Assembly: GCA_020912385.1 (NCBI GenBank)
Contig: CP087206.1
Location: forward strand, 2,232,001 to 2,296,000
DNA length: 64,000 nt
Source of the DNA: Neofusicoccum parvum
Taxonomy: Eukaryota > Ascomycota > Dothideomycetes > Botryosphaeriales > Botryosphaeriaceae
Reading direction: 5' to 3'
Under the pieces are notes generated by a model that worked only from the letters and a program-made list of their open reading frames with translations, was not told the DNA's origin and searched no databases. Both the position numbers and the translations under genes were made by a program. Below are positions 22,954 to 33,927 of the stretch, one piece after another. The number at the start of each line of letters is the position of its first letter. Position 1 is the first letter of the stretch.

Positions 22954-22976
22954 ACCCGATTCCGCTCGAATCGGGT
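22954..22976. promoter_or_regulatory. Perfect 9-bp inverted repeat
   Basis: ACCCGATTC, five bases, then GAATCGGGT. It could be a dimeric transcription-factor site or a hairpin; it lies about 530 bp upstream of the CFEM gene. No function is shown. Confidence 0.3.
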
Positions 22977-23509
22977 TAGCCAAGCTGGGGCAAGACTCAG
23001 TCCAAATTGCAACGTTCCTCTTATTCCTACTAAGCTTTGATGCCGACTCAGCAAGTGTCGATCCGACCCGCAACGTCCGTGGAAAAGCAACGGGCGGGCC
23101 ATGGCGCAATGTTGGGTCGCCTCCTCTTTCACCCAGCCTATCACTGCCGCTCTCCAGGAGCACCCACTTCTGAAGGAAGCGACAGCAGCAGCAGATCACC
23201 ACAGGAATCCCCTATCACCGAGCACGGGTCGCTGTCCCGAACGCCCCGACTTGCAGCTTCTGCGAATATCCCGCGTTCTCGTTAACCCTAATCTCTGGCC
23301 TCGCACAGATCAGGCGGGCTGGCTACCCCTCGTATGCGAGTATTGACGAGCAAAGACCAAGGCCTTCTGCACTCCCTGTTTGCTAGCAGCAGGATAAATT
23401 CAGTGTGCTGCCGCTGCCGTTTTCCCAGCATCACTCCTCTTCCTGTCCTTCTTTTGACTACAATCAGCTGTGCTGTCCACTCTTTCACGACCTCAACAAA
23501 GCCATCAAG

Positions 23510-23987
23510 ATGAAGTTCTCCACCGCCATTGTCCTCGCCGCCTCGGCCTCCATGGCCGCTGCCTACACCAACGCCGACATCCCGTCGTGCGCTGTACGTC
23601 TCCCCGCCACTTCCAAGCCATGTGGCACCCTGCTAACAGCCGCAGACCCCGTGTATCAAGGAGGGCGCGCCCAAGGTCGGCTGCGACGTCACCGACGCCA
23701 CCTGCATGTGCGAGAAGCAGGACAAGCTCGCCGGCGTGGTTATCGGCTGCATCTCGGAGTCCTGCTCCGCCGAGGATGCCGTCAAGGCCTCGACTGTCTC
23801 CGACAGCGTCTGCTCCGACCTGACCAGCAAGTCGTCGACCAGCTCCAACTCCACCGCCGCCATCACCACCCCGGCCTCGACCCCCACTCCTACGCCCTCC
23901 TCCACCAACGCCGCTGGTGCTCTCCAGGCTGGTGGCATGGCTGCTGGCCTCACGGGCCTGATGGGCGCTCTCATGCTCGTCCTCTAA
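23510..23987 (+). CDS. CFEM-domain GPI-anchored protein
   Basis: Exons 23510-23593 and 23646-23987 give 141 residues. The signal peptide is MKFSTAIVLAASASMAAAY. Eight cysteines follow with CFEM spacing (PSC, PC, GCDVTDATCMC, GC, SC, VC), including an Asp in CDVTDATC at the position that ligates haem iron in characterised CFEM proteins. A Ser/Thr/Pro-rich stalk and a hydrophobic GPI signal (AGLTGLMGALMLVL) complete the form. Expected location: cell wall/plasma membrane, with roles in haem-iron capture or surface structure; several plant-pathogen CFEM proteins act as effectors. The 52-nt intron (GTACGT, branch GCTAAC, GCAG) sits after the first module cysteine. Confidence 0.92.
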
Positions 23988-25084
23988 GGGACACGAACGA
24001 GTTCGGACTGCACGCACATACAACTTAAATTCAGATAAATAATGGCTTAATTGTAATTATACGCTCATACAGATGCAAATGATTTGCTGTGAACGTGACT
24101 TATCCGTACCTCTCGCTTGAGTTTGAGACCAGTTGCTCCGAGAATTGTCGAACAACCCATAAGAGATCATACGATGGACAGGACCGCTCTACCAGCTTAG
24201 CTGATTCACGGACTGCTACCTACCTTGCTCTGCAAATAGTTCCGAGGGTGGTTCTTAGCTTGCACATCTTATAGCGAATTACATGTAGGTATGCTAGTCC
24301 GTCAGTAGTTAGCGCGGGAGGAGAGTATCTTAGACATGTCCCCTGCCCTCTGTACACCCAACCTTCATCACAAGATCATCTACTTTGCTGTACATCTACA
24401 CAGTACTTGCACGCACAGACTTCCGTATACGACCCCCAGATTTCTTCCGTCAGTACCAGTGGTACGTTCGTGACGGACGCGGTAAGCACGACGAGTGGAC
24501 GCCACTTCCAGCAGGGATCGCCCACGTGGTGCTGGGTAGGAGCTACAAATGTCTACGTCCATCTCTACACTGCTTGCAGTGTTGGGCCTATCGTGCCAGA
24601 GCATGGGCCGTCTTCGTCGGAGAGCTTCAAACGACAACAGCGGTTGCAGAGCTTTTCAAAAGCAGCCGCAATCAGCCGTTCCATCCTGTTGCAACACGAA
24701 GACTTCCCGGGACCTCGACGCTGATTCCCCAGTGATGAATCCGACAACCGGGTTGGCAGGTCTCGGCCGGGTAGATCCAGGAACAACAGGAAGCATGATC
24801 TGAAAAGTTCCTCAAAATAGCTCAATTCAGGTACCATGTGGCGAAGGGAAGCTTATTGCCCAGATAAGCGGCATGCACGCTTTGCCCCTTCGGGCCCGAT
24901 TAATGCCTCTTTACGGTTAGAGCGTTGCGGGATGGGGCCGGTCATGAGACGAATGCTGCCAAGCCCAACCCGGCCCCGCCCGTAGCCACAGGGTTCAAAT
25001 ATCACAAGCAAGTCATTCCGCTGACGTAGCTCCGTGGATTCTTTTCTCCGTCTGCTCCTACAACACTCACTCAACACTCCAACC
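23988..25084. other. Intergenic; one doubtful small secreted ORF
   Basis: An 84-codon frame at 24549-24803 on the plus strand begins MSTSISTLLAVLGLSC, which resembles a signal peptide, with four cysteines in all. It overlaps an equally long minus-strand frame, so I do not call it. Confidence 0.35.
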
Positions 25085-26787
25085 ATGCTGATTGCGAGCC
25101 GCAATGGCGAGCAACGAAGCAATCACCATGCATCCAGTCACAATCCATTCTCACGCAAGGCAGCACCGTGCTTCGAGATCGAGCAAACCTCAGCACCCCA
25201 ATACTCGCGGCTCCTTTTCGTAAGCATGGACGGGGATGAGGACAAGAGACGGTACGGCAAGCGATCGTGCAAAGACCGGAGCAAGCTTCGCAGCCACGTC
25301 ATGCTCGCCACCTGCGAAGAGAAGCGTCGGAAGCAGATCCACTGCGAGCAGCAGAGTACGCAATGCGGGCAGCCACGGAGACCGCAGCACTGACCCCACC
25401 CCCCTCAGGATCCCCCTCCCCCTCCACCACCACCACCCTAGCCTGGGGCATCAACAACCGCCGCGCCGACCCCTTCGACGCGCTCCCCATCCCCGGCAGC
25501 CCCGAAATCGACAGCGTAATCCAATACTGCAAGCCCACCCCACCACCCCACCGCCCGCCGCGCTAACCCCCCGCAGTCATCCACGGCATGTCGCACACCA
25601 CCTTCCTGATCCCCCTCTCCGACGACCCGCTCATCCTCCACTCCACCCCGCACTGGCCCAACACCATGTGGCGGCTCCTCACGCGCACCACCCCCTCCTT
25701 CCTCATCCTCCTCTACGGCACCACCATCCTCCGCGACAACGCCGCCGCCACCTTGCACCCCCAACCCCGCTCCTCCCTCTCCTCCACCCGCTGCTCCCCC
25801 GCCGCCTACGCCTGCCTGGCCGCCGTCCTGCGCGCCGTCCGCGTCGCCCTGGCCACCCCCTCCGCCGCCCCCATCGACCCCGCCCTCGTCACCACCGTCG
25901 CCGGCCTCGCCGCCGCCGCGTCGTCGATTGGCAACTGGAGCGCCGCCGCCGCTCACTGGCGCGCGGCGACGGCGCTGCTGGCGCGGCGGCCGGGCGGGTG
26001 GGACGGGCTGGAGCGGTTTGAGAGGCGCGCGCTGGCGTGGTGCGAGTTCCCGCTTTGCGCGGGGGCGGGGACGGCGCCGGGGTTGGGGGGCGGGGAGGAG
26101 GAGGGGGCGGAGGTGGAGGCGGGGGTGAGGGGGTTGGCGACGGGGTTTTTGGAGGCTGTGCAGGGGCGGGTGGAGGGGATGGTGGAGAGGTTGGGGGGGA
26201 GGGTGAGGGGGACGGAGGTGGGGGAGGTGGTGGGGCGGGTGTGGGTTGTGGTTGTGGCGGGGGAGGGGGAGTGGCGGGGAGGGGTGGAGCGGGAGGTGGT
26301 GGCGGCGGTGCTGGATCAGGCGGAGAGGAGGTTGTTGGTGGAGTTGGTGAGGGTGAGGGAGGAGGAGGAGGGAGTGGGGGTGTATGCGGCGGTGGCGCAG
26401 GCGGTGCAGATCTTCCTGTGGGGTGCGCTGGGGCCGATGCCGATACGGTTTGTGATGAGCGGGTTGTTCAGCGTGAGGCTGAGGGAGGCGTTGGGTGAGG
26501 GGAATATGGTTGGGATGTGGGAGGAGGAGGCAACACTGGAGGCGTTGCTGTGGGTGTTGGTTATGGGTTATATCACGGCAGATGAGCGGACTGCCGATTG
26601 GTACGAGGAGAAGCTAATGGTGGTGATGCGGCGGCTGGATATTAGGAGTGAGGAGCAGCTGGTGTCGACGCTGCAGGATTTCCTGTGGACGGACAAGCTT
26701 TGTCGAGAAGCGTGCCGGAAGCTTTGGGCCAGCGTCGAGACATACCAAAGCTTGGCAGGAGTGCTGCGGGGCTGTTTCCTGTTTTGA
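25085..26787 (+). CDS. Fungal-specific transcription-factor-domain protein lacking a Zn2Cys6 motif
   Basis: Exons 25085-25355, 25409-25528 and 25577-26787 give 533 residues. The N-terminal LLFVSMDGDEDKRR...RSKLRSHVML...KRRKQ is the basic RSHVM-type start of a large Ascomycota family in which the zinc cluster is missing but the fungal-specific TF middle domain (DUF3468-like) is kept. NNRRADPFDALPIPG leads into the helical domain (IQYFIHGM, NTMWRLLTRT). It is probably nuclear and regulatory; targets are unknown. Intron 1 (GTACGC...CTCAG) and the GC-AG intron 2 (T|GCAAGC, branch GCTAACC) restore frame at both joins. Codons shift from C-ending before about 25950 to G-ending after about 26000. It converges on the DUF3237 gene. 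Confidence 0.78.
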
Positions 26788-26859
26788 ATTTCCACTCTAA
26801 AGAGTAAGTGTGTAAGAATAGAAAAGCAGATAATGATAGTCCAGCAATGGAATTCCGCT

Positions 26860-27504
26860 CTAGTATGTAGTCCCGTTCGAAAAGGTTGTTGAGTTCCACT
26901 CGTTCGCAAGCTGCACAGATGTAAGTTCTCTTTCTGGAGTGCGGAGAGCACGGTAGCTTACGTTCCAGGCGTCAATCCGAAGCGTGTAGCTGCCGTCGGA
27001 ATATTCTGCAACTCGCCTCAACATGCCAACAGCTGGCAAGACATATAAGCATCACCCACGCAAGTGTCAGTGCTGGCACCTACCAACGATGTTGTTCAGC
27101 CAATAGTAGTCCTTGTCGCCGGTCTCAAACACCAGCCTCAAGTGCAGATCGCCATTCGCCTGCTTCGGGCCCGACGTCTGGATGAAAATGTTGGCGCCGT
27201 CATCGGTCTGGAGATTGTACCGGGTGTCGGCAGTGAACAGGCCGGTCTGCGGGTCTGTCGTCCCCCAATCGGCGCCGAGGTCAAGGATCTTGCCGTTCAA
27301 CCGCGGTCCGGTGAAATTTCCACCGACGATGGGGATGGCGGTGCGGAGGCCCTTGGGGGTCTGGCTGGTGAAGATCCGGGGGGTGCAGTCGACGAGCGCG
27401 GTGTAGAGATATTCGAGCCCTGGAGCGGTGGGTTCTGTGTCGTTGGCCGCATGCGCTGTAGCGAGGAGCGCGCAGGTGGCGACGAAGCTGCGGAAGAGAT
27501 GCAT
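26860..27504 (-). CDS. Secreted DUF3237 protein
   Basis: Exons 27504-27084, 27032-26962 and 26910-26860 give 180 residues. Signal peptide MHLFRSFVATCALLATAHA. The body is a DUF3237 beta-barrel (PGLEYLYTALVDC, GPRLNGKILDLGADWGTTDP, DTRYNLQTDDGANIFIQTSG, LRLVFETGDKDYYWLNNIVG). DUF3237 is an Ascomycota/bacterial family with no settled biochemical role; in fungi it is often secreted. The last exon encodes only 16 residues, ending NGTTY. Introns are 51 nt each with standard ends. A TATA box lies about 90 bp upstream. Confidence 0.88.
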
Positions 27505-27589
27505 GGTAGTTTGCGGAATTGAGTGGGAGAATAATACCGAGAAAAGACAAAAAAGGATCCTCAACATTGAGTTCCAATTGATGCAATCA

Positions 27590-27598
27590 TTATATATG
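27590..27598 (-). promoter_or_regulatory. TATA box of the DUF3237 gene
   Basis: An alternating TATATA stretch sits 86-94 bp before the start codon. Confidence 0.45.
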
Positions 27599-27815
27599 CG
27601 GCCCAAGTAACCAATGGTGGGGAAGTGCCGGGGTGGGCTGCCGGACGGCACGCAAGTCATGTTTTGCGGGGCAGCCAGTGAAACAGCCGCGTTGGCGGAG
27701 CGGAAAAGAGCTGGCTGAACTGTTTTCCGCCGTCTTCCCACTGCGCAAGGCTCTCCGGCCAGCAAGAGCTAGTCCGCGATCCGAGAGGCGTCACTGCGGG
27801 GTAGGCAGAGATGGG

Positions 27816-28975
27816 CTACTGCAGCTTCAGCTCGGCATTGCCGGTCTTGGCCTTGTTCGCCCGCCACTTGTAGTACTCTCCCGCCGTCACGATCGGGTAT
27901 TTCATCGGGTTGTCCTCGCTGACACACGTCGACACCGGCTCCAGCAGCTTGCTCCGATCGAAGCCAAAGAAGAACGGGGCCGAGAAGCGTTCCCTGCCGC
28001 TCTTGTTGACCACCCTGTGCACCGTCGACACGAAGAAGTCGTTTGTCTGGCGCATGAAGCAGTCGGCAATGTTGACGACGAACGACCCCGCCACCGGCTT
28101 TGCCCTGATCCACCTGCCCGCCTTGTTGAGAACCTCCAGTCCGCCGCAGCTGTCCTGCGAGACAATCGTCCAGCACTCGAAGTCGGTGTGGGCGCCGAGC
28201 CCTGCCTGCTCGTCCGGGGAGAGATCCTGCTGGGGATAGTGCAGGATGCGCATTCCGGCTTCCGGTCGCTCGACGTACTGGTCGAACGAATGCTCGGGGA
28301 GGTGGAGCGCGAGAGCAAAGACCCGGGCCATTCTGCGGGCAAGCTGGAGAAGCGGCGTGTAGTACCCGAGCAGGCCCTCTTTGAATCCGGGCAGGTCAGA
28401 CGGCCAGATGCTGATGGACTGCTCGTCCTTGTGGACAGCGTCGGGGTCGGCGGCCGGCTCGTACGACCAGTTGAACGCCTCGCTGAGATCTGCACAAAGC
28501 GTCAGTCGTGCAGCCACCCTGACCACAGACCAGGAAAACGTGACCTTTCTGCGCCAAGGCGTTCCGATTGTAGTGCTTCATGGGATGGTATCCCACAAAC
28601 TCGTTCGGCACCAGCCCGGTGTACACCTCCATCTTCTTCTCCTCGTCCAGCGCGAAGAAACGCTTGGCTTGCGCGAAGGCATTTTCGGCATGACTAGGGT
28701 CAATTCCCTACTCTGGTTAGTTCCAACGATTAGCGCTTGCGGGACACGGAGCATACATGGCCCACGATGTAGAAGAATCCGATCCGGTGGGCTGCCTCCC
28801 TCACTTTCTCGGCCACAGCCTGGCGGTCCTCCAGCCGCTCGCTGTAGATCTCCGAGACGTCGATAATGGGGATCTCATCGGCCTCGACTGACTCATTGGA
28901 CTCGAAATGGTAGACCTGCCCATTCTGCAGGCGCAGCGTCCGCGCTGGCTGAGACTCGGTCTGGATCTGGGACAT
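27816..28975 (-). CDS. 2-oxoglutarate/Fe(II)-dependent dioxygenase
   Basis: Exons 28975-28757, 28707-28545 and 28489-27816 give 351 residues, the usual length for the isopenicillin-N-synthase-like superfamily. The DIOX_N part is IPIIDVSEIYSER...AAHRIGFFYIVGHGID. The catalytic core shows the HxD...H iron triad (GAHTDFECWTIV and STVHRVVN) and the RFS motif that binds 2-oxoglutarate. It should hydroxylate or desaturate a small molecule with O2 and 2-oxoglutarate. It shares a 468-bp promoter with an NCS1 nucleobase permease; fungal thymine-7-hydroxylase belongs to this superfamily, so a pyrimidine substrate is a reasonable inference but not shown. Introns are 49 and 55 nt with CTAAC/CTGAC branch sites. 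Confidence 0.9.
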
Positions 28976-29443
28976 GGTAGCTTCCCTCGCGCTTCAAAGA
29001 ACTTTTGCTGTCGAAAGTGGAGGGCCTCCCCAGGGTGCGGGGACACGGCTGCTTTATCAGACCAGCAACGCTGCGCAGCTCGGCGATTGGTTGCCGATCG
29101 GGCGGCGTGCCCGCGCCGTATCAGCACGCAACACCAACACCTCCCCCATCCCCCGACAATCTGCCGACCTCATCCACGCCCACGGCATCTTTGCTGTCCT
29201 CCCGCAGTCGACAAGGATGGATATCTCATACAGCAGAAGCAGCAAGATGTTCGCAGGTCGACGATAACAGCCCTTGCCATAAAAAAGCCACGAGCCCCAT
29301 CGTTCCCACCACACACCTTCCCCACTGTTGAAACCACAGCTCCTCTCAACCACTCCAGCCGCCCTCAGCAACAGCTGGCAGCACTCTCTTTCCGCTCCTC
29401 CTCCTCCTCTTCCTCCCCCTCCTCCAACCACCCACCCACCACC
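28976..29443. promoter_or_regulatory. Shared bidirectional promoter
   Basis: 468 bp separate the two start codons of the dioxygenase and the permease. The permease-proximal half is a strong CT-rich tract on the plus strand (29395-29440), common upstream of fungal genes. Co-regulation is likely from geometry alone. Confidence 0.5.
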
Positions 29444-31108
29444 ATGCCCCTCCTCCACACCCTCCACCACCACCTCCTCGTCCCCCGCGACGCCTCCTCC
29501 CCCACCACCGCCCACCTCCAACGCGACACGCGGCCCCTCCCCCCCAGCCGGCGCACCTACACCCCCCTCTCCTTCGTCCTCCTCTGGCTCGTCACCGGCT
29601 CCTTCAACGTCTCCGGCTGGACGACCGGCTCCTCGCTGATCGCGCTCGGCCTGTCGGTCCCGCAGGCCATGGCCACCGTCGTCGCGGCGCACACCTTCGT
29701 CGGCGTCGTCTGCGTCGCCGGCGGCGCGCCCGGCGCGCGCTGGCACGTCGGGTTCCCGTTTGCGCAGCGCGCGGTGTGGGGCGTGCGCGGCGCGTGGTGG
29801 CCGCTGGCGAACCGGGTGTTTTTGAGCTTCGTCTGGACGGCGACGAATACGTGGTATGGCGGGCAGTGCGTGCGCGTGGTGCTGTGCTGCGTGTGGCCGC
29901 GGTTTGCGGGGCTGGATGCCACGCGGCTGGCTGGCGGGACGATGGGGCTGGGCGAGTTTGTGGGGTATCTGGTGTTTTTGGTGGCGTGTTTGCCGCTGAT
30001 GTGGGTGAGTCCGGAGAGGTATCGGACGCCGTTTTTGGTGGCGTCGGGGTGCGTGGTGCCGACGGTGTTTGTGCTGCTGATCTGGAGTATGGTGAGGGCG
30101 GGTGGCGGCGGCGCGTTGATGGCGGATGTGAGTGGCGTGTCGGGCGTGGTGCCGGCGGCGGAGGGGGGGTCGGCGCGGCTGGGCTGGATGATGATGGCGG
30201 GCATCACGGCGAATATCGGCGGCGTGGCGACGCATATGTTCTCGCAGTCGGACTACACGCGGTATGCCAGGAAGCCGGGGGATCAGGTGCTGGCGCAGCT
30301 GATCATGGTGCCGCTGGGGACCATCGTGGTGTCGTTCATTGGCATGGTGTGTACGTCTTGCGCGGCGCAGATGTATCCGGACACGACGAAGCTGCTGTGG
30401 CAGCCGTATGCCTTCTTGGACGCGGTCAGGACGCACGAGGGGACTTCGTCGGCAAGAGCTGGGGTTGCGTTTGCGAGCATCGTGTTCGTCTTCTCGCAGT
30501 TTGGCATGACTGTTGCGTCGAATGCTGTGGTGGCCGGCATTGATCTGGCAGCAGTGTCCCCGCGATACTTCACCATCCGACGTGGCGGATACTTCACAGT
30601 CATCCTGTCGCTGGTCATGCAGCCGTGGCAGTTGCTGAACAGTGCATCAAACTTCCTGACCGTCGTCGGCGGATACTCCGTCTTTCTGGGGCCCTTCATG
30701 GGCGTGATGTTTGCCGACTACTACCTTGTTCGGCGGCAGAACCTCAAGTTGACCGCTCTGTACGAGATGTCGGACAAGAGCATCTACTGGTTCTGGAAAG
30801 GGGTAAACTGGAGGTGCGTCATTGCTTGGGCCCTCGGGACATGGCCTCTCCTCCCGGGATTTGCAGAGCACGTTCGGAATTCAGACCGCGTTTGGCCGGG
30901 TTGGACACATCTTTACTGGATGGCCTGGTTTGTTGGCTGTTTGGTTTCGGGATCCATCTACGTCGTCTTGGATTGGTTCTGGCCAATGCCTTCCAAGACA
31001 GCAGTTGACGAGGAGGATGTCTTTGGAACCTTTACTGAGATTCCCGAGATCCAAGGTGTAGGACAAAAGGTGGAAATTCAGGAAAATATGTTCCCAGAGA
31101 AAGTCTGA
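29444..31108 (+). CDS. NCS1 nucleobase/allantoin-type permease
   Basis: A single exon of 554 residues. I start at 29444 (ACCATGC context); the same frame runs open further upstream, but that part is low-complexity Ser/Pro and overlaps the promoter. About twelve hydrophobic segments are visible (for example LSFVLLWLVTGSFNVSGW, SFIGMVCTSCAAQMY, FASIVFVFSQFGMTVASN). WYGGQCV, SQSDYTRYARKPGD and FLGPFMGVMFADYYLVRR match the conserved loops of the NCS1 (Fur-type) family, which imports uracil, uridine, allantoin or related compounds with protons at the plasma membrane. Being divergent from a 2OG-dioxygenase suggests shared substrate chemistry. Confidence 0.9.
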   Translation: MPLLHTLHHHLLVPRDASSPTTAHLQRDTRPLPPSRRTYTPLSFVLLWLVTGSFNVSGWTTGSSLIALGLSVPQAMATVVAAHTFVGVVCVAGGAPGARWHVGFPFAQRAVWGVRGAWWPLANRVFLSFVWTATNTWYGGQCVRVVLCCVWPRFAGLDATRLAGGTMGLGEFVGYLVFLVACLPLMWVSPERYRTPFLVASGCVVPTVFVLLIWSMVRAGGGGALMADVSGVSGVVPAAEGGSARLGWMMMAGITANIGGVATHMFSQSDYTRYARKPGDQVLAQLIMVPLGTIVVSFIGMVCTSCAAQMYPDTTKLLWQPYAFLDAVRTHEGTSSARAGVAFASIVFVFSQFGMTVASNAVVAGIDLAAVSPRYFTIRRGGYFTVILSLVMQPWQLLNSASNFLTVVGGYSVFLGPFMGVMFADYYLVRRQNLKLTALYEMSDKSIYWFWKGVNWRCVIAWALGTWPLLPGFAEHVRNSDRVWPGWTHLYWMAWFVGCLVSGSIYVVLDWFWPMPSKTAVDEEDVFGTFTEIPEIQGVGQKVEIQENMFPEKV

Positions 31109-31773
31109 GTCTGATTTCCGTGGTTGCGGAAGTTACTGGAACGACCAAAGACTCAATCTTCAAGGTATCTCGGCGGGAATCCTCCACAGCATCAAGCACG
31201 TCAATGCCCATAGGCATTTTGTATCTCTCAATAGATATAGCGCGAATCTTTTTCGAGCAGATAATTCTTACGGCAGTCCTGTAGGTGTTCCCAATTTAGA
31301 TAGTTTGCTATTGCCCGTACAGTCTACAGTTGAGTTGAATAGTGTTGTGACCAAGTGTTGACAAACTAAATACAGCGCATCCGCCAGATGAATTGTTTTC
31401 GTGGAAGATAAATCCCGCAAATTCAGCCCACCTCAGCGACGTGTTAAGCCGCCAGCCTTAGTGAAAAATCACACTATATCAAATTATTCAGTATAGGACC
31501 ATAAGTTCTGACTGAACGCGCCGGCAGACCGCGGGAAACATTAGAGTTACTAGATCAGGGCAGCGCTACAAGGCCCTATCTCATAGCGGCCAAGTAATGA
31601 CCACCATTCCATGAACATCACACTGATCAACAATCTTATCCAATGCTCGAAGTATTCTACTCTATGACGTTTGGGGTAATCTAAACATTTGAATGCAGCA
31701 CTAATGAAATGCACACTACTCTGGTCGTACTCCCAACGCCGCACATACACCCAAACCACCCATCCCCCACAAC
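31109..31773. other. Convergent intergenic, AT-richer
   Basis: No gene is seen. It lies between the permease and the membrane-protein gene and is clearly more AT-rich than both. Confidence 0.5.
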
Positions 31774-33927
31774 TCACCCCTGCATCATCCCACAAACACT
31801 CGACTCATACCTCCTCCCCTTCCTCACCGCCCCCTCCGCCCCCACCGCCAACCTCCCCACGTCACTCTCCACCATCGCATCCCCCACAAACCCCGGCGCC
31901 CGATCCAGCACGCCCTGCCCACCCCCCAGCTTCGCCAACCCCTCCGTCGACAACGCCATCGCCGCCCCCATCTTCAACACCGCAGCCGCATCCAGCCGAT
32001 CCGCCCAATGCGGCGTGACCACCGCAAACAGCACCAACCCCAACAGCAGCCCCAAAAACGCACCCAGCAGGACCGACCCGACCAGCAACCCCGGCAGCGC
32101 CACCACCGGCGCCAGCACCTCCACGCCCGCGTCAGCCGGGACGTACAGGTTCCCGTACGACGCAGTATGCAGCAACCGAATCTCATTCGCCATCGCGGCC
32201 GCCGTCTCGAGCGCGGCCGCGACGTCGTCGGCCTCGGTCCACAGGTACAGCCAGCCGGCCATGTCGCGCTGGGGGTCGGCGTGGTAGCCGGGCATCAGGC
32301 AGTCGTTGACCGTGGCGGAGCTGGCGGATAGCAGGCGGGCCAGCGGCGGCCAGCGCTCGCAGACGGCGTCGTAGTCGTCGGAGGCGAGCGATGTGCTGTT
32401 GTACCAGGCGAGGTAGTCGGGGTCGGACCAGGCGGCCGGGAAGGAGCCGAGGCCGAAGAGGGCGGCGAAGAGGAGGGTGAGCGGGCCCTTGAGCGGGGCT
32501 TGGTCGAGGGTGGTGGGCGTGGCGTCGCGGTCGGAGGGGGAGGAGGACCTGGGGGCGTTAGTGGAGGGAGGGGGAGGGGGTGGGTGGGCGGACAGGGATG
32601 TCATGTGGTATTCGTCTTCCAGCGTGTACTTCTCCAAGAGCGGGCCGACGCTGCCGTTGTTGTGGTAGTTTGGCAGCTCGTAGTAGCCGATGGTTGTCCG
32701 GGCCGAGACTCGGAAGGTGCCGGGGCCGTCGGACCAAGGCTGCGTTATGTTGAGGTAGAACTCTTCGTCGAAGTCCTGGCGGTCTCTTGTGTTCTTGATC
32801 GGCACCTTCAGCGCGTTGCGGGAGATGCAGGTCTTTAGGTTCCAGTTGTAGTACCCTCGTCCATCATATTCAGGATTGTATTCGTATTGGTATTTGATCC
32901 AGTTCGCATCTTCCTGCTCATCAAAGCAGCCTTCTGGTGCATCGCTTTCCGCAATGGTGTCATAGTTGACCGTGGTGTTGAATCGAGGAACGTACGAGCG
33001 TTGATGGCCAGTGTGAAACCCGTAAGGCATCTGTGCAACGAAGCGTTCCAGATCACTCGCAGCCCATCTGCTCGCACAATCTTGCTGCCAGTTTCTTATG
33101 TCATCCTGGGTGCCAGTCCGCCAAATGTGAGGGTTGCAAGTGTCGTTAATCCCGGATTCCAGGGCATTGCGCAACAGAACAACATCTTTGTTGTAGTTCG
33201 TAGTGTACGTGAAGAATTGCGGAATGTCGAAAGCTTGGGTGCTGCTATATATGCTCGTGTAATAGCTTGGAGCTTTCATGGTCGTTAATGGTTCTATAAA
33301 TCCTTGTTGGATGGGCCAAATCACCAGGCCTTACGATAAACTCATTAGCTTTTAGAGCTTCAGAAATCCGGGTCGAGGCTTACCGAGAGCTGTCAGAAAG
33401 GTTGCGAACCAGAGGAAGTGGCTGCCGTGTTGACTGTTCTGCTTCGGAACAATGATAGTGGGGAGCATGAGCGGACTCATCCACCGTTGGTCTGCAAGCG
33501 CCAACGTCTGCCTCAGCGTAAGCTTCGGACCTTTCGCGTGATATTGCGCAAACGGAACCGCAGCGTACGCGCAAACAGTGGCGATTGTCGGGATCGTCAG
33601 GGCAGTGGCGACGGTGGCCAAGACTGAGGCAATCTTTAGGTCCCGTCTCCCGTTCGCAGGATCACGGAATCGCCGAAGCTTGTCGTGATCATTCTTGTCA
33701 TAGATAGGTCCACGGCCCAAGAGGCAGAGGACAACCCAAGAACTTAAAGCTATAGCTGCATAGCAGAGGAAGATGAAGATCAGATACGGCTTGGTCGCAG
33801 GGGTGCGTAGTTCCCGCGTGTCTTTTCTGTATTGTCGGTCTCTAAGAATCTCTGCATGTCGAGGGCTGCTCAGTTCATGATAGTCGGGCAATTGTTCAGT
33901 GCCAGGGTCAATGTTGTGAGACGCCAT
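31774..33927 (-). CDS. Multi-pass membrane protein of unknown function
   Basis: Exons 33927-33384 and 33329-31774 give 699 residues; the 54-nt intron ends in an AAG acceptor. Likely membrane helices: IFIFLCYAAIALSSWVVLCL, SVLATVATALTIPTIATVCA, TLLFAALFGLGSFPAAW, and a C-terminal one (LLVGSVLLGAFLGLLLGLVL). Between helices 2 and 3 is a large, probably extracytoplasmic region with cysteines and N-glycosylation sequons (NDT, NTT, NIT, NGS), followed by a low-complexity HPPPPPPST segment. No catalytic motif is seen. I recognise the architecture as a common Ascomycota hypothetical but no named family. Confidence 0.72.

Larger units (their letters stand above)
21149..23509. other. Long gene-poor region
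   Basis: About 2.4 kb without a supported gene. It contains a 36-bp tandem duplication (21547-21618) and a perfect inverted repeat (22954-22976). Frames of up to 157 codons occur on both strands but show no domain, signal peptide or consistent splicing. Confidence 0.45.

Noticed and set aside
24549..24803. Possible small secreted effector
   Set aside because: The N-terminus looks like a signal peptide, but an equally long antisense frame and the lack of a promoter or homologue leave it unsupported.
24960..25010. GGTTCAAAT reminiscent of a tRNA T-loop
   Set aside because: No matching acceptor or anticodon stems nearby. I found no tRNA or rRNA gene and no CRISPR-like array in the window.
28907..29443. 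Upstream extension of the NCS1 frame
   Set aside because: Open by chance; it crosses the divergent promoter and the dioxygenase start, and the ATG at 29444 has a good context and gives a normal family length.
29057..30436. 459-codon minus-strand frame opposite the NCS1 permease
   Set aside because: His/Arg/Pro-rich antisense shadow of a GC-rich gene.
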